Part shown: piece after piece, positions 21,560-35,010 of the stretch
Numbering within the stretch: position 1 is the stretch's first letter
Layout of the letters: each line of letters begins with the position of its first letter
Assembly: GCA_052171275.1 (NCBI GenBank)
Contig: CM125795.1
Span: 558,001-622,000 of the forward strand
Direction of reading: 5' to 3'
DNA from: Arsenophonus sp052171275
Lineage (GTDB): Bacteria > Pseudomonadota > Gammaproteobacteria > Enterobacterales > Enterobacteriaceae
DNA: 64,000 bases
Made by a program: the position numbers and the translations under genes
The notes under the pieces: model-generated
What the model saw: only the letters and a program-made list of their open reading frames with translations
The model's database searches: none
What the model was told of the DNA's origin: nothing

Positions 21560-22250
21560 TATAATAATTCATATTTATTATTAATTGATATCATTTTATA
21601 AAATTTTATTACTATATTTTGTGCATTATGATAATAATCAGTTATAAAAAATAAGTTATTAAATTGTTAACTAAAAAATAATTATACAATAATAGATAAC
21701 ATTATATTACTGATTATGATTAATTTTAATTATAAATGATTTATAAATTTTTATTTCTTATATATTATAATCTTATTTAGTAGATTTTTTATTAAAACAT
21801 AGCAAATTTTATTTTAAATAAGGTAATATAATTAAATAAACGACTTAATTTATTTTTTAAAAAAAGTATTTTATCTTTATTTTATCAATCAAATGATAAT
21901 CTAATACTAAAGATGTTTCTTCTTGTTCATAAAATATTTCATTTATGTTTTATTTTATTATCTTACTCTCTATATCATATAGAATACTATTATGTTAATT
22001 TTTAAAATCTTTATTATCAATAAAATAATATCAATTTTTTATAAGAAAAGTCAATAGTTTCTGGAAACTAATCAGTTATTATGGTATTTATATATACTAT
22101 CCATTACCTTATACTATTAGTTTATTTTTTTATTTTGCTATTTTTTATTTTTTGTTATATCACTCTTTTTATATTGATACAAATATCATAATTCTAAATA
22201 TATATAACACTTTTGTAATAACTTAACTAATTTAAATCAAATAATATTAA
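21560..22250 (+). pseudogene. hisQ: Decayed hisQ-like amino-acid ABC transporter permease
   Basis: A stop-free stretch of more than 60 codons, about 22029-22224. LISYYGIY (codons 22059-22082) matches LVSLLGLED of HisQ. FYFAIFYFLLYHSF...N...L from 22128 aligns with FYFAIVCGVIYLVF...N...L, with FYFAI identical. The gene follows ubiX in the E. coli order ubiX-argT-hisJ-hisQ-hisM-hisP. Ends are extrapolated from the 228-residue protein. The related permease HisM or another polar amino-acid permease cannot be excluded. Confidence 0.55.
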
Positions 22251-22764
22251 TTTTTATCTTATTGTTTTTATTATTAAGATTGTAATAATTAATTATATAT
22301 ACGATAAGATATAGTAAAATATTACTTTTAGCATTATTTTCTAATTAAATTATCCTGATAATGTATTTCTTATTCAGCATCAAAAAAGTTAGTTAATTAG
22401 TATTATGTTAAGTTCAATAACTTTATTCATTGATAATTTACTTTCTTTGTATTATTAATTTATTTTGTTAAGATAATTATTTTATTCTCTATTTAATTTA
22501 TTATTTTTTATAAAAAACAGAATTTAAGATAATAGATCGTGTTCTTATAGTGATATAATTAAAACTATTAAAATAAGTTAGTAATCAAAAAATTATTTTT
22601 ATAAATTATAATTTAATTGATTTAACTTTTTAGTAAGATAAAAAAATATAGAGAAATATTAAAACTAAGATATAGGTTGTTATCTATTATTATTTTATAA
22701 TTTTTATTTTATTATTAGCAGTTATTGCATATTAGTAATAAATATTTATAAAAATAAGAGTAAA

Positions 22765-23548
22765 AATACTGTAAGTTACAATACTTAATATAAATTTAAA
22801 TTTAAAAAAATTTTATTTTAGTTTTTCTATTACCAAATATTTTATACTTAATAAATTAAACATAATTAGATAAAATTTCTTTTTTATTATAAAATAAATA
22901 AATTTTTAAAAAATGTTTTTTATCTTATTATTTCTTCTTTTTTTAAAAAAATTATGTCATATATATAACATTATCATTAAATTAAGTATTATATATTTTG
23001 TTTTTTTATAACACTAACTGATTCTATCAACAATTTTACTAAAAAACTTTAAAATTTTTAGTATTTTTATTATTAGGCAAGAGATGATTAACTTAGTAAT
23101 CTTATATATTAGAAATATATCTAATAATAATTAAATATTATATTTAATATTTTTAAATAATTTATAGCTACTCTAATTTTTAATAAAAATGGTATTCAAT
23201 ATAATGATGTTTTATAACATAAATTTATTTAAAAATATTATTAAGTAATAGTAATCAATACTAGCATTTCAGTTATTGCCAATGTTCTGAATAATTTATC
23301 GTAAAAGAATATATGAAAATACTAATTTTATAAAAATGAATATCAATATTTTAATTATAAAATAAATTATTAAGTTAATATATTTCTTCATAACTAATAA
23401 TCTTAATTATTTAAATTATATTGCTAATTTTAATTATTAAGATGAATTTATATAATTAAATTATAGCATACAAATTTAACTAAACTATTAACAATAATAT
23501 GAAACTCTTTGATAAACTATAAAAAACTATTAGTTTTCTTTTATAAAA
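22765..23548 (+). pseudogene. hisP: Decayed hisP (amino-acid ABC transporter ATPase)
   Basis: ISVIANVLNNLS at about 23259-23294, followed by TAA, matches VSIARALAMEPD after the ABC signature, with one extra codon; TCA, ATT, GCC and CTG codons look unchanged. LFDKL-stop at 23505 matches VFGNPQ near the HisP C-terminus, followed by FLL for QFLK. The predicted end falls within a few bases of a 32-nt palindrome that probably was the operon terminator. Only about 515 bp remain between the hisQ and hisP fossils, less than a full hisM. Confidence 0.55.
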
Positions 23549-23549
23549 C

Positions 23550-23581
23550 GTCTAAATTTTACTTTAAAGTAAAATTTAGAC
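23550..23581. terminator. 32-nt perfect palindrome, probable relict terminator of the his transporter operon
   Basis: Arms GTCTAAATTTTACTTT and its exact complement, no loop needed, with higher G+C than its surroundings. It sits immediately after the predicted end of the hisP fossil. It is far better preserved than the gene it would have terminated. Confidence 0.5.
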
Positions 23582-24314
23582 TAGTTCGCAATGATTAATA
23601 GATTTAAAATTTTTGCTATTCATTAAATATTTATTTTTATTTTTATGACGTTGAATAGATTTTGATTTTAATATCTAAAAATCTAATTTTTAATTATAAT
23701 ATTTATTATTAAAATTATTTTTATAATTTATGTTATCATTAATAATAACATGATATAGATAATATCCTCTTATTATATTTATCTTTATTATTCTTTAATA
23801 TTTTATTAAATAAATAATAATAAATTTGATAAATTTATATAATCTTAGTTTGAATATTACCATCTACATCATAAAATAATTAAGATATTATTTAAGTAAT
23901 TTATAAAAATTTTTTCAAATTAACTAATTTTACTTATTAGATAAATTTTTAAGTATAATAATTATTTAACATAAATTTTATTATGTTATGTCATTTATCA
24001 TTCTTATTTTAATTAAAATAAGACTTAACTACAGTATTAAAATAGTATTTATTAAATAATTATTATCTTGTTTATTAAACATATTGTATTTTGATTGGTT
24101 AAGTAATTTTAAAAAAAATCATTATTTTAGTAAAAATTGAAATTTGTTAATACTTTAAACTTTAAGTATTAATAAAATAATCAAAATAATTATAATTACA
24201 AAATAATATTGTTAAATAAATTACTTAAGTTATTAGTATTGATAAATAGTTAAATATTTAAAGATAAAATCTTTTATGTATTAAAATACACAAATAAAAT
24301 TTATTTAATATCAA

Positions 24315-24358
24315 TATTATATATTAATATAATAATTTTATTATATTAATATATAATA
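24315..24358. repeat. Perfect hairpin, 21-bp stem, 2-nt loop
   Basis: Arms 24315-24335 and 24338-24358 are exact complements and consist only of A and T. No gene is adjacent. Confidence 0.75.
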
Positions 24359-26252
24359 AATTTAATTTTAAAGTTTTTAACTTATTATTATATTATACTT
24401 TTTAAATAATTTTATATTGATTGTTTTATTTTATTTAAGTTAATTATTAAGCATTTCATGATAATTATTAACTGTTAACTTATGAAGTTATAATTAGTAT
24501 ATTATCTATATATTGAATTGTTGTTTCTGATATAAAAAATAATAAAAATACATTTTATTAATGTAATATAAGATATTTAATTTATAAATTATTAAAGTAA
24601 TAAAATAATCCTAAATATATATAGTAGATTATTTCTAACTTTGATTTTTTAATATTTTGTTATGTTAATAAGCAAATTAATTATATAATAATCATTAGAT
24701 TAATATGTTATATTATCAATATAAAAAGAGATATGATATTTAAATAAATATAATATTAAAAAATATATTTAATATTTGTCACATTAGAATAGATAAAAGA
24801 CTTTTTGTATATATTATTAATTCCTTAATATCGTTTATTAATGAAATATCATTATTTTTTAGAAAAATAATGATATATTTTATGAAATAAATATTATATT
24901 ATCTTAACTAAATATATTCAATATCAATTAAATACTATATTGATAAAATTAGAATAAGAATTCTATATATATAATAAACTATAATAAAGATCTATAAGTG
25001 TTTTTTAAAAAAATAACATAAAATAATACAACTATAAAATAGATTTTATATTGTAGTATGATAACTTAAAAAATGATATTATATTTTAAGTATTGATTCT
25101 TTATAAGAATATTTATGATAATATATAGTATCAATTTCTAATATTAAATATATTTTAATAACTAAATATAAAGTTTAATATATATTATTATATATGATAA
25201 TATATCTTATAAAGTGATTTAAGTTAAAAATTTTTTTTTAAATATTTATAGAAATATTTTGAGATATGAATTTTATTTATTTAAATGAATTATATGAGTG
25301 ATATTCACTTTATGAATATTATAAAATATATAATATAACTTATTAGAATATACATATATCATTAATTGATAAAAAATCATAAGAAATTAATTAATAAATA
25401 ATTAATTAAAGTTTAATAAAAGATTGGTTAAAGAATTTATGATATTTAAATTAAAATACAAAGCTAAAGTAATTTACTTTTATTAAAATTTTATATTTTA
25501 ATAAATTATTAATAGATTTGTTATAATAAAGTAAATGTATAATCTTTTATTTATTTTAAAATATTAATGATCTTGTTTTAAAATAAGAAAATTATATAAA
25601 TTATTTTTATGAAAATAATTTATCGAAAATTTAAATAAATTATAATAAAATTGAATAATAAGTAATATATAATGAAAATGTAAATTAATTTAGTAATTAA
25701 AGAATAATCTTATTAAACTTAAAATTTTTAAATACTTATTAAATATTATAAATCCTTATTTTAATATATAAAAATATTTATTTATATATAAAAATTAATT
25801 TATTTTAATTATTATATAAAAAATAAAAAACATATTTTCTTAATAAGAATTTTTGTAAAATCAAAAAAATTTTATGATATTAGATTTATTTAATAACTGT
25901 TAAAAATAATTGTGTTATATATATTATATATTTAAATATATTATTTAATAAAATTAGATTAATTTATAATAATTATTATCATCAATTTTTAACTATATAT
26001 CGATTAATTAGTATGTATTAATAATTATTAATTATTTTAAAAATATATTAAAAATATCTTAACTAAAAAAATAAAATAGATAATAATATCATTATATTTA
26101 ATGTTGTTAAATTCGATTAATATGTGTTAATTAGTACATAACTGTAAATTAATTAGTTGGATAATTAAATTTAATCCATAGTTTAAAAATAATGAATTAT
26201 TTTAAAAATTAACATAAATTATATATAAATAATTAATTTTTTAATAATTGTT

Positions 26253-26302
26253 TATTATCATATAGTATATTTATTAAATAATAAATATACTATATGATAA
26301 TA
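26253..26302. repeat. Perfect hairpin, 24-bp stem, 2-nt loop
   Basis: Arms 26253-26276 and 26279-26302 pair perfectly. It lies about 100 bp beyond the predicted 3' end of the minus-strand pta fossil, so it may be a relict terminator of ackA-pta. Confidence 0.7.
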
Positions 26303-26399
26303 TATTTTATAAAGATGAATCTAATAAGCTATTATAAATTATAAACATTAATATTTATTAAGATATATCTATTTTAAACTGTATATAGATTTTAAAATA

Positions 26400-28550
26400 T
26401 TCTAAAATATGATATAGAATGTTAATCATATAAAGTATGTCTATTCGACAACGAGAAACCTAGATAAGTTAATCATCTTAATTTCTAATTTCTTATATAA
26501 TAAAAATTATTAATTAATATTAATTAATAATTGATAATTTGATAATATTACTATTTAAATTCTTTATAATTATTTTTTATTTTGATAAAAATGCTCGTTT
26601 AAAAATTAATATTGATTTTATTAATAGTAGAGTCATATATTGATAATATTTATTGTTTTCTTTTTTTGTTAAAAATATTCTATATTTAGTTTTATATAAA
26701 TACATGATGAATTTATTAAATAAATAAATCAGATAAAATTTAGTTATTGCATTTTGATTACTTAAAAATTGATTTCGAATATTTAATATTATAATTGTCT
26801 ATCATTAGTTTTATGTTAAAATAAATTGAGTTAATATTTACTCTATATTATTAAGAATATAATAATTCATTATCTCTATTGTTGTAATTTAAATTAACAA
26901 TTTTATATAAGTAAAAATTGTTAATGGTATCTAGAAAATGAAAAAAGATTTTTTTATAACATATATTTTGATGTATTAAATGGTTTGGATGGATAATGAT
27001 AGAATCAACCTAATATTTTTAGCAAAATTATATTTAGCATTAAGCATTATGATTATATAACAAAGATCGTACTTATTATATAGTACTTAAACATCTTTAA
27101 GTTAATAAATGATATTAAATAAGTTAAATATAGAAATAGTATTTATTATTCGTTAGTATATATATACTTATAATAGTATATAATATTTTTTTAGTTAAAT
27201 ATTAATTTAATTTATAATTGAGTAAATTATAAATTAAATTAATATTAAGAATAATTTTTAATTACATTTTAATTTTAAATTTTATAATTTAGTAATTTTG
27301 TAAAATATTATTTATTAATAAACTTATCTTTTATTATTTTTATTTATACTAGATGCAATCTATTTTATACGTTGATAAATTTATATATAGCATATAAAAT
27401 CCATATGATATATATTTATACAATTTAAAATTGTTAAAATAACATAATTAATATCTAACTATTTTACTCTAATTTAAATATATTTTCCATAATGATTTAA
27501 GTTTATTCTTAAGATTTAATTATGTAATGAATATTAATAAATATTTTATTATGGTCTCATTTAATGAATTCAGTATAGTTTTATTAATTAAAATTAAGAT
27601 ATATATCTTAATTTAATAAAGCAATTGATCAGTAAATTATAAAATTTAGGATAAATTATCTTTAATCATTCTCTAAGTAAAAAATTATTAGAATATAAGT
27701 TTAATATCAAAAAACTTGATTTTCAATAAATTAAACTGATTTTATATATTAATACTTTATTCATTCTTAATATAAATACGTTGCGTTAACTAACGTTAGT
27801 AATCTATTTTATTTTTCTTATTTTTTAAAAGAAATTTAAATGTAGTTTTTTAGTAGAATAATTATTTTATATATCATTTTTTATAAAAATTAAATAAGTG
27901 ATTATCCTATTCTTTTTATAAAAATTATGTTTTATTGAATATCTTTTATTTATTTTAGTCTAAAACAAATAAAGAAATCAAACGTAATATTTATTGATCA
28001 TAGAAAAAACTGATATTAATAATTAATTATTATCCATTTAATAAATTTTATAAATGAAAAGTTGTTTAGAAATCAAAATAAAGAATATAATAATAGTGTT
28101 TATTATATTAATAGTAATAGATTATAATTCATATTATATGCAATTATTATATTATAATTGCATATAATTATTTAAATTAATTTATTTATTTTTTAAAATC
28201 AATAATTTTAGTGTATAAAATTATATTTTAACACTTAATTACATTAGGATTAATCAGTAGTAAATGTTTATTCTAATTTATTAATTTTAATAATTATACA
28301 TACTATATTTTACTTGTATTTAAATATATTATTAATTAATATTGTTTTTTATTACTATTTATGATTATATTAGTTATAAAATATATTTTATTGTATATAT
28401 AATTAATAATTGTATTAATCATATTATATTAAATAATATACTATAATATATAGGTTTTATCGATTTCATTCTATATGTTATTCTCATTAATAATTGAGAA
28501 TATATCAGTGGTATTTTATAATAAAGATAATATATTTATAACTTAAAAAA
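26400..28550 (-). pseudogene. pta: Decayed pta (phosphate acetyltransferase)
   Basis: On the minus strand at 26476-26417, NLSRFLVVE-stop-TYFI-stop-LT aligns with the C-terminal Pta stretch ending LSRGALVDDIVYTIALT, with N, L, S, R, L, V, Y, I, L and T in register. Upstream on that strand (about 26600) FKRAFLSK fits YKAVQRSA. Strand and position agree with E. coli, where ackA-pta runs opposite to nuo and hisP between these loci. The start is extrapolated from the 714-residue protein. ackA would follow to about 29.8 kb, but I could not confirm it. Confidence 0.6.
27198..27246. repeat. Perfect hairpin, 22-bp stem, 5-nt loop
   Basis: Arms 27198-27219 and 27225-27246 are exact complements (loop GAGTA). 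It lies inside the region assigned to the pta fossil, so it is not an inherited terminator and probably arose during decay. Confidence 0.75.
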
Positions 28551-31500
28551 TTGATGAAATAATTTAATAAATTCAAGAATTTTACGATTGTATAGGTTTC
28601 TATCATTAGTATTGATAATAAGTAATCAGTAGTTTCAAGAATAAAATATAGTTTTCAACAGTAAGTTTTAAAAACTTAATTTTATTATTATTTAATGTAA
28701 AACTTCTTATATTATAGATATTTCTTTAATTATCATAAAGTAATACTTATTTTAACTTATTTTATTTTTATTTTCTTTTAATAGTTTTAAAATAAAATTA
28801 TTATGTATAAAGTATTTATTATATTTAATTTATGAATTGAAGAATTATCAGATCATAATTTTATTATGATTATATTAATAATTAAATTATTAATATACTA
28901 AAGTAAGTTGATAACTTAATCTATTTATATAGATCAGTTATAAATCATTATTTCTTTTAAATATAAATTTTTATAATCTTATAGATTTTATGGTTACTTT
29001 TATTTTTATGAAAAAAATTTTTATTAAAATTATTTATATACCTTTAATGAAAATATGTTCTTTTATATGTTGATAAATATAAAATCTAAATATTTTGTTG
29101 ATTGATATTTTAGTTAAAAAAACTATTTTGATATTCGTATTCATATAAATAATAATAAACATATTTTTTATAATATATTTTTTATATAAATAATGCATAT
29201 ATTTTAATTAAAAATTATAAATTAAGAATCTGTTATCTATGATTTACTAAAATTAATAGAAATTCTTTCTATTTGACATTGGTATAAAATAATTTATTAA
29301 TGTTTAATATTAATAATGAATAATGAGTTGATTCAAATTATCATCATAAATAAAATATATTAATATTTTAATTATAAGTGTATATTATATGATGAATTTT
29401 TTAAAAAATATATAATTTTATATATAAAACTCTATTATTTTAATTAAAAATATATCTATGATTTAAAATAATCAATTAGGTAAAATTTTAATATAGTTTT
29501 ATGATATATAAAATGCATTAAGTATCTACTTAAACTATTAATAAAAAAATTTTTTCATGTTATTATAATGAATACCATATTAAAAAATAAAAGTATAGTT
29601 AGATTTTTTGATATTTTAATTTAGAATAGTATAACTATTAATTATCATTAAATTGATCATTTTATTAAGGTTAATCAAGTTTAAATAGCTATAGAAATTA
29701 TATTAAATAATGTTATTAATTAATTAATTTTTAATTAATAATTCATATTATGCTTTATTATTTATTTTTATTTAGTAAAGAATAATTAATTTGAATTTTT
29801 AATATATTATTTAATATGTTATAATTAATATAAACCTTACAAGTTTATAATTACTTTAAATATTAATTTATTTAATAGTTTTATAATTACTCTATTTATC
29901 AATTAAAGATAGTTATTAGAATATATTATAATTAAATAGCAAAACTGTTATTATGTTATATATTAATTAATAATAGTATTTTATATTAGTTTTAGATATT
30001 AATTAATAAATTATTATAATTTATTAATTATTTTAGGCTATGATTATTTAAAAAAATCAAGTAATATAGTAATTAAAATTGAAAAAAATAAAATATTAAA
30101 ATATATATTTAATTTAAATAATAAACAATAAATTTAATTAATAATTAACTAATAAATTATTTTCTTAAATATTTTTAATATAGACGACTAACATGATTTA
30201 TTATAGTAATAAATTTATCATTAACATACAATGTTATCCTCTTGATATATTAGAATATTATCTTTTGTAAAAAATAAAATAAATATTAATACGTAATATT
30301 TATATAAAAGTTATTAAACAATTTTATTCTAATTAAAAGATAAAATTCTTTAATCAATAATAACTAAAATATAGTTAAACTTTATATTATAATTATCTTT
30401 TGTTTTATTAAAAAAATTAATTATTAGTTAAAGTATTATATTATTTTCAATAACTTTTATGTTTAATTAATTTCAACGATGTATCCATTTAAGTTTTTAT
30501 AATATTTATTTAATTATATATATTATAAAATATATGGTATTTTTATTTAATATATCTTATTAATATACTGATTTAATTTTTGTCATTTTTTTACTTGTGT
30601 TTTATTAAGAATTTACGATATTATTAAAATAAATTTATATTTTAAATTTTAAATAATATTAAATAATTTAAAAATATTTTTTATAAAATAAATAAAATTG
30701 ATTTTTATAATATAATATATGTATTATTAAAATATCTTAATGAAACAAGTAATAGATAAAATATTTAATTTTATACTTCTAGTTAAAAAATAAATATTTA
30801 TTATCAAGAATAAAATAATTAATATAAATGATAACTTAACTATATTTAAATTATGCTAATTCAACATTAATTAAAATCTATTTATAGTTCAATCTTGAAC
30901 TTAATCTTATTAATTACTGAATAATAAATTATTAGTTATAATATTATAATAATATTTAACCTCTATTTTATTTTAAACTATAAAACTATCAATATTTTCA
31001 TTGATAACTTTTATATTAGAAAATTCTTTATATTTTTAAAAAAAGCTAACATTATTTTCAGCATAAATGGTTATATTAAATTAATTATATTTATTATTTA
31101 ATAATAAATATTTAAAATATTAATAATTAATCATTATTATTAACATTAATTTAATTCTTGATTTTATTTAAAAATAGTTTGATTTAACGAATGGTAAATA
31201 TATATATTTTATATATTAAATATTAATAATATATTTAATATATTTAAATCTTTAATAATATAATTATTATATTTTAATGATTTTAAAATAAATGGAAATC
31301 ATAATAAATATATCTATTAATTAAATAATATTAAAATAATAATAGTTAATTGAGATCTATATTTAAATTTAAAATTTATTTTAAAAATTAAGTTTTTAAA
31401 CAATTTTTTTAAAAAAATAATTATTAAAATTAATATCTAAATGTTTCTATATTTTCATAAATATATTTATTTGATAAATTATATAAATAATTATATTAAT

Positions 31501-31931
31501 AAAGCAAATTTTAATATAATAAAATTTTATTTTTATTTAAATTAAATTAATTAGTATTAATTTTTTATTTAAGTTTATTTATAAAATAATAAAACATTTT
31601 AGTTAAGATTTGTTAAAAAAAAATAAAAGAATATGTTTAATAATTAAAATTAATATTAAGAAATAATATAATATATAATTTTTAACTTTATTTTATTATA
31701 TATTCATATATATGGCTATATAATAATTATTATTAATATAATAAAAAATAGAAATAATAAATATTTTATATATATTTATAAAATCTAAAATATATAATTA
31801 TAATGATTATATATTTTAATTAAGATATATTTATTAATTTACTTTTATCTAACAAAATTTATTTATAATTATTAATAATGATTAATATCATATCTTGGAT
31901 ATAAATAAATATCTCATTAGTAATCGATTTT

Positions 31932-31965
31932 ATTTCTATAATTATTGTATAATAATTATAGAAAT
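31932..31965. repeat. Perfect hairpin, 15-bp stem
   Basis: Arms ATTTCTATAATTATT and complement around GTAT. No adjacent gene. Confidence 0.6.
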
Positions 31966-33850
31966 TGTTATAAATTAAATTTATTTTGTTAAATTTTTTT
32001 TAATTATTATATAAAACCTTTTTCTTTAAATAGTATTTACATTAATTTTTGATTATAAAATATATTTTTTAACCTTTTGAATAAAAAAAATTTAATATTT
32101 TATATTATTTATAATTTAAATTATTCAAAGCATGTTTTTATCTAAGGTTTATTGTTGCTTTAAAATAAGTAATAATTTTTTATTTTTAATATAAATTATT
32201 TTTTTATTTAAAATAAATAATTCCAACAATAAACGTTTTTTATTATTTTAAAATTTATTTTAGTTATATATTTATTTAGAAAAATATAATTCTTTATATT
32301 TTTTTTTGTTAAAACTAGCAATTATTATTATTTACAATTAATAGTAAAATTATAATTATTCAAATTAATAAATATTAAGATAATTTTATTATATTACTCA
32401 ATAATCAAAATTGAAATTCAATAATATATTTTCTATTTTATTTTATATATACATAAAAGATAATATCATATATTTAAAAATATTTTATTAGATTAATTTT
32501 TTAAGCAATCAGATATAATAATATAAGATTAGTTAATCTAAAGAGATAATTTTATATTAGATTAAATTAAAAATATCATTTTATTTTGTTATTAATTATT
32601 TCAATTTAAATAAGTTAACTTAAAATATAAATAAAATTATTAGTTATTAACTATAATTAAATTATTCATTTAAATTATTAATAAAACTTAATTTTATTAT
32701 TTGAAATTAATTATTAGTTAAATGTTAAGTAAGTAAAAGAAGACAGAATTAAATATTTTAAATTTTTTATTTTTATTTTATAATAAGTTATTTTTAATTT
32801 TGTAATTCCTATTATTTAAACGATAATAATACGATTTGATAAATAATATTATAGGAAAGTATGCTATTTGATAATTTATTAAAATATTTTCATATTTTTA
32901 TTAAATTATAGATAAGTTGAAAAAATATTTTTTAAAAGTTTAACTATTTTTATCAGTAATATTATATATCAGTATTAAAATCATTGAAGCAGATAATATT
33001 TTTATTAAATAAGTTATACTTTATTGTTTTTTAGAGATGAATTTATCTTTTAAATTTACTAATATTAATTATAATTTACCGTATTACATTTTAATTAAAC
33101 TAATTAATACTTAAATATAGAATTAATATTTGGTTAAATTTAACTTTATTTTAGTATTTTATATTAATTCATTTCAGTATGAATATTAAAACTATTAACA
33201 ATAATAAGAAATTATTACGTAGTTAATTTACATAATATAAATTGTATTAATAAAAATAAAAAATTTAATAAGTAATTTACAATAATTATTTATTACTTAA
33301 ATCTATATTATCCTAATGATTTACTATAAATTAATATATAAAATCAAGTAATGAAATAAAATATTAAAAAATAATTAACATGAATATTTTTAATAATTTA
33401 TAAGATTTAACTAATAGTATTTATCGTAACTAGATTATATCCTAAAACTAAATTATTAACTTTATTTTTTAATATTATTGAATCCTATATCTCATATAGT
33501 CTTATTATTATTTATATACATAATTGTTTTAATTATAAATTTTATTTTTTATCTAATTTAAACTAAACATTTTAAGTTTTTAGATTAAAAATAGAATTCC
33601 ATAATTTTTAAGTGACGTATCCATATCTGATAATTTAATCTTATACTTATAATAATAGCTAGTTTTATTTTATTTTTGATTAATTGAATGAAAATATAAG
33701 TTAAAATATTTCTTTTGATATAAATATTAACTCTATTATATTACCATATTTTGTTCATTATTTAATAATAGTAAAATTTACTTGTTAATTTATTTAATAA
33801 ATTCAATTAATTAAAAGAGAAAATCTATAATCGATAAGATATTTAAAAAA

Positions 33851-33894
33851 ATTAATTAAATCAATTAATAAGTTAATTAATTGATTTAATTAAT
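33851..33894. repeat. Perfect hairpin, 18-bp stem, 8-nt loop
   Basis: Arms 33851-33868 and 33877-33894 are exact complements. It lies just before the predicted start of the ispD fossil. Confidence 0.65.
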
Positions 33895-33939
33895 ACAAAA
33901 ATATTATAATTTTCTATCATCAAAATTAGATCATAATTA

Positions 33940-34560
33940 TATATATGATTACTTATAATAATATCAAAGTTCTATAAACTTAATAAAATTTACTAGTATT
34001 ATTAATTTGATATTAGTATGTGTACATAACTCTCTATTTTTTTAAAATAGAATGATAGCGATTATATACTATATTTTAACAATAAAAGTCTAAACCACTA
34101 ATTAATAATGATTTAATTAATTTTTGATTTATTTTAAATTATTAAATAAGTAAATATAATAACAGTATTACAATTAAAAAATCATACAATTAGTTATAAA
34201 TGAAAATATTTATGCTATATTTATATATACTTATTTAGCAAAGAAAAATCACATATTTTATTTTTTATTTTATAATTAACTTTCAACAATAATAAATATT
34301 ATTTAGATTAGTAGAAATTATCCTAAGTATTAGTAGCTATTATTAAATAAAGACTCGATAAAATATAATAACCATGACTATGTTAATACAATTAATCTAC
34401 TGATTTTATCAATTAATTATTATTAACGATGTCTTTATATCTTATATATACAACACACTATATTCTATATAAATTAATTCAATTATAAGTTATTTTTAGC
34501 TGTTTTCTATTAATATTACATAATAGTATATGATAAAATATCATTAACTACTAATATTTA
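33940..34560 (+). pseudogene. ispD: Decayed ispD (MEP cytidylyltransferase)
   Basis: DSIKYNNHDYVNTINLLIL at 34352-34408 aligns with the DTMKR...IAHTVDRNGLW region of E. coli IspD. IINSIISYF-stop-LFS fits ITDEASALEYCG, and MIKYH-stop-L at 34530 fits NIKVTRP at roughly the expected distance. Each alignment is weak, but they are collinear, and the next fossil is ispF, as in enterobacteria. IspD makes CDP-methylerythritol in the non-mevalonate isoprenoid pathway. The start is extrapolated. Confidence 0.52.
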
Positions 34561-35010
34561 ACAATACATTAATTTAATAAATCTAAAAATTTAACTAAGC
34601 AAAATGAATTTACTATAGATAGTATTTAAGTTTAAAATACAATTTATTTAATTTATTACATATAGCTGTGATAAGAAAAATAATCTATTTCTATAGAAAT
34701 ATTTTTCGATCATAAATTAGGAGAGATTTAATAATAATTAAATTTAGTATTTCTATAATTTAAATATTGGAATTAGAATACAATATTTTAGTTGTTTAAT
34801 CACTATTATATAATGATCTAATCCTAGCCTTAAAATCATTAATTTGATTCTCTTCATTCTATTTAATTAAGATAAAGTAAATAAGATCACTATATTAAAA
34901 TAAATACTTATTCTTGTTAAGAAAACATGAATTTAATTAGATATATATATCAATCATACCTTATAAGAGGTAAAAATAATTTTAAAAATTAAAATATATT
35001 TAAACATAAC
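34530..35010 (+). pseudogene. ispF: Decayed ispF (MECDP synthase)
   Basis: KYFSIIN at 34697-34717 aligns with KLFPDTD (residues 59-65 of E. coli IspF). QSYLIRGKNN at 34951-34980 aligns with LGFTGRGEGI (137-146), with Arg-Gly identical and Glu to Lys and Gly to Asn by transitions. The distance between the two (90 codons against 83) is close. LLH at about 34660 may be the ALHAL segment. The predicted start coincides with the predicted end of ispD, as in E. coli where they overlap. Confidence 0.58.

Larger units (their letters stand above)
23582..26399. other. Desert segment between hisP and pta fossils
   Basis: No gene recognised. In E. coli yfcH, folX and other small genes lie in this interval. 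Two long perfect hairpins (24315-24358 and 26253-26302) are the only ordered elements. Confidence 0.45.
28551..33939. other. Desert segment between pta and ispD fossils
   Basis: No gene recognised. ackA is expected on the minus strand at the left end and ftsB just before ispD at the right end. Somewhere here the E. coli gene order breaks, because ispD-ispF-nlpD-rpoS-mutS lies far from ackA in E. coli. Hairpins occur at 31932-31965 and 33851-33894. Confidence 0.4.
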
